From NCBI GenBank assembly GCA_026645375.1, contig JAPFFX010000144.1, positions 1 through 9,255 of the forward strand: a stretch of 9,255 nucleotides of DNA, in the 5' to 3' direction. The position numbers and the translations under genes were made by a program. The notes beneath the pieces were generated by a model that ran no database searches, was not told where the DNA came from, and was given only the letters and a program-made list of their open reading frames with translations. This DNA comes from Citricoccus sp. WCRC_4 (GTDB lineage Bacteria; Actinomycetota; Actinomycetes; Actinomycetales; Micrococcaceae). How positions within the stretch are numbered: the stretch's first letter is position 1; every line of letters begins with the position of its first letter. Positions 5,299-9,255 of the stretch are shown piece after piece.

Positions 5299-6524
5299 GT
5301 GTCGGCCCCGACGGCCGCGGACCGCACCGGGACCGTCCGCGGGGCCTGGAAGGAGAGCAGGTGTTCCCATTCCGGCTCGGCGGCGAGCATGAGCCCCGGC
5401 AGGGCGCGGGCGGCCTCCTCGAGGATGAGCGCCGCCTCCAGCTCGGCCAGCCCGGCGCCCAGACACCGGTGCACCCCGAACCCGAAGGCCAGGGAAGGAT
5501 CTCCCGCCTCGCCCAGCGCACCACCGGACAACCGCAGCACGAGGTGCTCGCCGGCGGCGAATCGCTCAGGACCCACCTGCGTGTCCTTCACGACCAGCCG
5601 CCGCCAGGTCGGCACGGAAGAGGCCCTCGCCAGGGCGCGGCGGACCACCTCACGGCTGGCCGCGGTGCCGCCGTCGGGATCCCCGCACTGTGCCCAGCGG
5701 CCCTCGGCCAGTGCCGTGACCAGCACGGTCTGGGCGAGCATCGCGGTGGTCTCCTGCCCGGCGATGACCAGGAAGTAGCCAAGCGACCGGATCCTCTCGC
5801 GGTCGACTCCTCCCGCGTGCAGTGCCGCGAACAGGTTCGGCCCGGGCGCGCCCGGGCCGAATCCCGCCCCGGCCTCTACGGTCGCGGTGGAGCGATCGAC
5901 CTCATCCCGCAGCCAGGCGTGGAAGTCGGTCGCGCTGTCCGACAGGTCCAGTTGCCGCTCGGCATCGGGCCAGCCCCAGAACAATTCGAGCGAGTCCCGG
6001 CTCCAGCGCTTCAGGTCTGCCTGCGGTGGGGTGGCCACGCCTGTGAGAGCGGCCATGATCCTCGGTGGGACGACGGCGGCCAGGTCGGCTGCGAGGTCCA
6101 CGGTGCCTCCGGCGTCGAGCTCGGCCCGGAGCCCGTCGCAGGCCCGTTGCACCAGCGCGCGGATGGGCTCCGACTGGGCTGCGACCTTGGCGGGGCTGAA
6201 GAAGCGGGCGACGATGCGGCGGACCTGACGGTGCGGTTCGCCGGAGGCGCTGGCCAGGACAGGCGGGAGGCTGAAGCGCCGAGCGGCAAGCCGGCGGAGC
6301 GTGGCCGGGGCCAGGGGCATGGCCGTCGTCAGGGCGTTGTCCGCGGCGAAACACTCGGGGCGGCGGAGGATCTCCCGGACGGTCGCCGGGTCCTCGACGC
6401 ACCGGTGCTGAGCGAGGACCTGCCCCGGGTACACCGTGACCAGCGGGGCGGACAGGGGTGCCCGCGCAGTGGGGGTGGTGCCGGTCAAGGCCGCCGTGGC
6501 AACGGGCGTGTAGGGGCAACTCAC
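5295..6524 (-). CDS. Cytochrome P450 within the biotin operon (BioI-like role proposed)
   Basis: A soluble 409-residue bacterial-type P450. Visible landmarks: the C-helix EPHRQVRRIVARFFSP at 96-111, the I-helix oxygen-activation motif AGQETT at 255-260, the ExxR motif EVVR at 292-295, and the heme loop FGFGVHRCLG at 347-356 with Cys354 as thiolate ligand. Only about 50 residues separate ExxR from the heme loop. The usual meander (DPxxFxxPxxFDxxR) is missing and replaced by RLSGGALGEAGDPS. The gene starts with GTG (6522-6524), overlapping the bioF stop by 4 nt, and its own stop overlaps the bioD start by 4 nt. In B. subtilis the P450 BioI cleaves acyl-ACP to pimeloyl-ACP and lies in the biotin operon; the same job is inferred here from position. 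No redox partner is encoded nearby. I am sure it is a P450, and moderately sure that it serves biotin synthesis. Confidence 0.93.
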   Translation of the reverse strand: MSCPYTPVATAALTGTTPTARAPLSAPLVTVYPGQVLAQHRCVEDPATVREILRRPECFAADNALTTAMPLAPATLRRLAARRFSLPPVLASASGEPHRQVRRIVARFFSPAKVAAQSEPIRALVQRACDGLRAELDAGGTVDLAADLAAVVPPRIMAALTGVATPPQADLKRWSRDSLELFWGWPDAERQLDLSDSATDFHAWLRDEVDRSTATVEAGAGFGPGAPGPNLFAALHAGGVDRERIRSLGYFLVIAGQETTAMLAQTVLVTALAEGRWAQCGDPDGGTAASREVVRRALARASSVPTWRRLVVKDTQVGPERFAAGEHLVLRLSGGALGEAGDPSLAFGFGVHRCLGAGLAELEAALILEEAARALPGLMLAAEPEWEHLLSFQAPRTVPVRSAAVGADT

Positions 6525-7741
6525 GGGTCCTCCCGTTCGATCGCAGCGGCCACCGTCTCCAGGGCGCGGACCAGACGGCGCTGCGCCAGGTCGGCGTGCA
6601 CGGTGATGCGCAGCCGGGCGATCCCGTCCGGGACGCTGGGCGGGCGGAAGCAGCCGACCGCGATCCCGTCCCGGCGCAGCGTCTCCGCCGTCCGCACCGC
6701 CGCGGCGGGGCTGCCCATCCGCACCGAGTGGACGGCCCCCTCCCCGCGCTCGACCCGGCCCGCGGTGACCGGGTGCGCGGCCAGCACCCGGTGCGCCAGG
6801 GCCGCATTGCGGACCAGCCGGCCGATGCGGCGGTCATCGGCCAGGGCGAGGGCACGCCCGGCGGCGCCGGCGGTCGGCGGGGCGAGCGCGGTGTCGAAGA
6901 TGAAGGTCCGGGCGGTGTTGAGCAGGTGGGACCGCCACCGGGCCGCGCCGTCCCCGCCGAGCAGGATCACCCCACCCTGGGCGCCGAGGGCCTTGGACAG
7001 GGTGGCGGTCACGATCACGTGTCCCGCGTCCGCCAGGCCCGCGGCACGCACGGCGGAACCTCCCGGCACGGCCGCCAGCGTGTGCGCCTCGTCCACGATG
7101 AGCAGGGCCCCGTACCTCGCACACAGGTCCGCGGCCTCGGCCAGGGGCGCGGTGTCGCCCAGCACGGAATACAGGGACTCCACCACGACGGCGGCCCGGG
7201 CGCCCGGTCCTGCCGTGGCGCGGTGGGCGAACAGCGCGTCCTCGACCGCCCCCAGGTCCCCGTGGCCGACCACGCGCACCTCGGCCCTGGCGAGCCGGGC
7301 GCCGTCGATCAGGCTGGCGTGGGCATGGGCGTCGGAGACCAGGAGCGTCCCCGGACCGCCGAGGGCTCCGAGCAGTCCCTGGTTCGCGGCGTAGCCGCTG
7401 GAGAAGACGAGGGCCTCCCGGCGGCCGGCGTAGCGGGCGAGGTCACGCTCCAGGGCGGGCAGCAGCGCGTGGGTGCCGGTGACCACGCGGCTGGCCCCGG
7501 CACCGGTGCCGTACCGGTGTGCGGCGCGGGCGGCCGCGCGGGCCACCGAGGCATCCCGGGACAGGCCGAGGTAGTCGTTGGAGGCCAGGTCGATGTCTCC
7601 CCGCGGCCGAGGGCGGTCGTGGCGTTCGCCGTCGCGGGCCCGCCGCACGTGGGCGCGGGCCTCGACCCAGTCCGTCCACGGACCGGCCGCGGCAGTGGTC
7701 GCACCCGTGGGTGCGGCGTACTGAGACTCAACCGTGGACAC
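6521..7741 (-). CDS. bioF: 8-amino-7-oxononanoate synthase
   Basis: PLP enzyme that condenses pimeloyl-thioester with alanine to give 8-amino-7-oxononanoate (KAPA), the first of the late biotin steps. With a GTG start at 7739-7741 the protein has 406 residues. It shows ASNDYLGL (53-60), the glycine-rich GTGAGASRVVTG (78-89), DEAH (217-220), and TLSKALGAQGG (247-257) with Lys250 as the Schiff-base lysine, then TFIFDTALAP. I chose this GTG because GGAGGGGG (complement of 7748-7755) lies 6 nt upstream and it overlaps the end of bioA by 14 nt. An ATG at 7801 would add 20 arginine- and tryptophan-rich residues that look like out-of-frame bioA sequence. The stop overlaps the P450 start. Confidence 0.95.
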   Translation of the reverse strand: MSTVESQYAAPTGATTAAAGPWTDWVEARAHVRRARDGERHDRPRPRGDIDLASNDYLGLSRDASVARAAARAAHRYGTGAGASRVVTGTHALLPALERDLARYAGRREALVFSSGYAANQGLLGALGGPGTLLVSDAHAHASLIDGARLARAEVRVVGHGDLGAVEDALFAHRATAGPGARAAVVVESLYSVLGDTAPLAEAADLCARYGALLIVDEAHTLAAVPGGSAVRAAGLADAGHVIVTATLSKALGAQGGVILLGGDGAARWRSHLLNTARTFIFDTALAPPTAGAAGRALALADDRRIGRLVRNAALAHRVLAAHPVTAGRVERGEGAVHSVRMGSPAAAVRTAETLRRDGIAVGCFRPPSVPDGIARLRITVHADLAQRRLVRALETVAAAIEREDP

Positions 7742-9167
7742 GCGCCACCCCCTCCACGATCGCGGAGCCCAGCGCCTGGACGTCTCCGGCGGTGGAGACA
7801 TAGGGCGGCATGACGTACACCAGGTCCCGGAAGGGGCGCACCCAGGCGCCCCGGGTGACGACCTCCCGTGTCACGGCGGCCACGTCCACGGGGCCGCGCA
7901 GCTGGACGACGCCGACCCCGCCGAGGACCCGCACGTCCCGGACGCAGGCCAGCTCCCCGGCGGGGGCGAGCGCCTGACGCAGCCCCGCGTCCAGCGCGTG
8001 CACCTGCGCCCGCCACGGTTGCGAGCCGTCCGGGCCGGTCAGCACGTCCAGTGACGCGTTGGCGACCGCGCAGGCCAGCGGGTTCCCCATGAACGTCGGC
8101 CCGTGCAGCAGCGCGCCGCCGTTCGGGCCCGAACCCAGGTCGGCGGCCACCTCGGCGGTGCACAGCATCGCGGCCAGCGTCAGGTACCCACCGGTCAGGG
8201 CCTTGCCCACGCAGAGGATGTCCGGGACGACCTCGCCACCACCGCGACGCAGGGACCCCTCGCTCGCCCATTCCGCGGCGAAGAACCGGCCGGTCCGGCC
8301 GAAGCCCGTGGCGATCTCGTCGAGGATCAGCAGCAGCCCGTGCTCGTCCGCGATCTGCCGGAGGATCCCGACGGCGGCCGGCGGGTAGGCGTGCATCCCG
8401 CCGGCCCCCTGCAGCACCGGTTCGCAGATGATGCCCGCCAGCTCCGGGGCGAGGCCGGCCGCGACCTCCCGGGCCGTCTCCTCCCAGGCGTCGAGGGCAC
8501 CGACGTCGTACGCCCAGGTGCCGTCCGCCCCCAGGCGGGCGGCCGGGGGACGGGGCAGGAAGACCTGCTGCGGGACGAGCCCGGTGAACTCGGCGTGCAT
8601 CCCGTCCTCGGGATCGCACACGCCCATGGTGGCGAAGGTGTCCCCGTGGTACCCGCCGCGCAGGGCCAGGAAGCGCCGCCGCCGGTGCTCGCCGCGGGAG
8701 GCCTGGACCTGCAGGGCCAGCTTGAGGGCGACCTCGACGCTGATCGAGCCGGAGTCGGCCAGGAAGACGTGCCGCAGTCCTTCCGGGGCCGTGGCCACGA
8801 GCCGCTCGGCCAGCGCCACGGCGGGTTCGTGGGTGAGCCCGCCGAACATGACGTGGCTGAACGAGTCGAGCTGCGCGCGGGCCGCGGCGTCCAGTGCGGG
8901 GTGGCGGTACCCATGGACGGCGGCCCACCACGAGGACATGCCGTCGATGACCTCGTGGGTGCCGCCGTCGGGTCCCTCCAGGCTCAGGCGCACGCCCTCG
9001 GCCCCGCGGACGGCGTAGAGCGCACCGGCATCCACGGGGGCGTAGGGGTGCCAGACCAGGCCGGCGTCGCGCTGCAGCAGCGAACGCGCGGCGGGCGAAG
9101 CGGTCGTGGCGGACGAGGCGGACGAGGCGGTGCCGGACCGGGGCCGGTCGAGGGTGGGACTCGTCAT
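7728..9167 (-). CDS. bioA: Adenosylmethionine-8-amino-7-oxononanoate aminotransferase
   Basis: PLP aminotransferase that uses S-adenosylmethionine as amino donor to convert KAPA to 7,8-diaminopelargonate, the second late biotin step. Motifs: VWHPYAP (38-44), DGMSSWWAAVHGYRHP (75-90), ADSGSISVEVALK (137-149), GGYHGDTFATMG (171-182), DEIATGFGRTG (283-293), GKALTGG (321-327) with PLP lysine Lys322, and HGPTFMGNPLACAVA (355-369). At 479 residues it is about 50 longer than E. coli BioA (429). Part of the excess is an N-terminal extension of about 30 residues rich in Ser, Ala and Thr, encoded partly by a tandem 9-bp repeat (9112-9129). The ATG at 9165-9167 overlaps the stop of an upstream frame as ATGA. 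A weak GAGG lies about 10 nt before it, so coupling probably drives translation. Confidence 0.96.
   Translation of the reverse strand: MTSPTLDRPRSGTASSASSATTASPAARSLLQRDAGLVWHPYAPVDAGALYAVRGAEGVRLSLEGPDGGTHEVIDGMSSWWAAVHGYRHPALDAAARAQLDSFSHVMFGGLTHEPAVALAERLVATAPEGLRHVFLADSGSISVEVALKLALQVQASRGEHRRRRFLALRGGYHGDTFATMGVCDPEDGMHAEFTGLVPQQVFLPRPPAARLGADGTWAYDVGALDAWEETAREVAAGLAPELAGIICEPVLQGAGGMHAYPPAAVGILRQIADEHGLLLILDEIATGFGRTGRFFAAEWASEGSLRRGGGEVVPDILCVGKALTGGYLTLAAMLCTAEVAADLGSGPNGGALLHGPTFMGNPLACAVANASLDVLTGPDGSQPWRAQVHALDAGLRQALAPAGELACVRDVRVLGGVGVVQLRGPVDVAAVTREVVTRGAWVRPFRDLVYVMPPYVSTAGDVQALGSAIVEGVARVHG
9112..9129. repeat. Tandem 9-bp repeat in the bioA N-terminal coding region
   Basis: GACGAGGCG occurs twice in direct succession (9112-9120, 9121-9129). 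On the coding strand it encodes a low-complexity Ser/Ala stretch in the N-terminal extension of BioA. A unit of nine bases keeps the reading frame, so copy number could change without breaking the gene. Confidence 0.6.
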
Positions 9168-9255
9168 GCGTTCGGCGCCTCGGCGGTGCCGGCCCCGCGC
9201 CGACGGATGCGGGGCTCCACGCCGGCCGCCGGCTCAGCGGGGTGACAGCAGCCGC
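9164..9255 (-). CDS. bioB: C-terminal tail of biotin synthase (partial)
   Basis: An open frame enters from the right edge and ends in TGA at 9164-9166, overlapping the bioA ATG by 4 nt. The visible 29 residues begin with GCCHPAE and end with RIRRRGAGTAEAPNA. From memory, Streptomyces-type BioB proteins carry a cysteine- and glycine-rich extension and end in a very similar RRRGAGT...APNA sequence. Together with its place directly before bioA, this supports the call. Biotin synthase is the radical-SAM enzyme that inserts sulfur into dethiobiotin, the last step of the pathway. Its catalytic CxxxCxxC domain would lie outside the window, so the assignment rests on the tail and context only. Confidence 0.68.
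   Translation of the reverse strand, partial: GCCHPAEPAAGVEPRIRRRGAGTAEAPNA

Noticed and set aside
5361..7394. A 677-codon open frame on the plus strand across the P450 and bioF
   Set aside because: It is antisense to bioD, the P450 and bioF, whose catalytic motifs are intact. Its composition is Arg/Gly/Pro/Ala-rich with no recognisable motif.
7309..8931. A 540-codon minus-strand frame overlapping bioA and bioF
   Set aside because: It is a shifted frame of the two real genes. It is Arg/Pro/Gly-rich and has none of the PLP-enzyme motifs seen in the true frames.

Overview
This window looks like chromosomal DNA from a high-GC Gram-positive bacterium (Actinomycetota). The evidence is GC-rich codon use in every gene, frequent GTG starts, 4-nt start/stop overlaps, and protein motifs typical of the phylum, such as the EGGQATYLDVDHGTYPF segment of the adenylosuccinate synthetase. 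A member of the Micrococcales is my guess from overall style; the window alone does not settle the genus.

Layout. (1) Positions 1-2042, minus strand: purA (adenylosuccinate synthetase) with a hairpin terminator just past its stop, preceded by a small SRPBCC (START-like fold) protein. (2) Positions 2043-2237: a divergent spacer with a good promoter and two tandem hairpins in the 5' leader of the next gene. (3) Positions 2238-3626, plus strand: an AtoE-type short-chain fatty acid transporter, followed by a strong GC hairpin. (4) Positions 3687-4523, plus strand: a phasin-like, alanine-rich helical protein with a 61-residue internal duplication. It is preceded by a perfect AT-rich palindrome sitting inside the predicted promoter and closed by a textbook Rho-independent terminator. 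(5) Positions 4573-9255, minus strand, converging on the phasin gene: a tightly coupled biotin operon read bioB (only the C-terminal tail is inside the window), bioA, bioF, a cytochrome P450, bioD. Every junction overlaps (4, 14, 4 and 4 nt), so the P450 is built into the operon.

How the genes may work together. BioF, BioA, BioD and BioB are the four late enzymes that turn pimeloyl-thioester into biotin. The P450 lies between bioF and bioD, and no bioC, bioH or bioW is visible. This suggests it supplies the pimeloyl precursor, as BioI (CYP107H1) does in Bacillus subtilis by cleaving acyl-ACP. It is not a plain BioI, because the meander segment before the heme loop is much shortened. The AtoE-like transporter and the phasin are adjacent and may form a short-chain-acid uptake and polyhydroxyalkanoate storage pair, but no PHA synthase is in view.

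The most interesting points are the P450-containing biotin operon, the palindromic operator in front of the phasin gene, and the structured leader of the transporter gene. No tRNA, rRNA, CRISPR array, insertion sequence or prophage gene was seen, and there is no gene-free stretch longer than about 220 bases.
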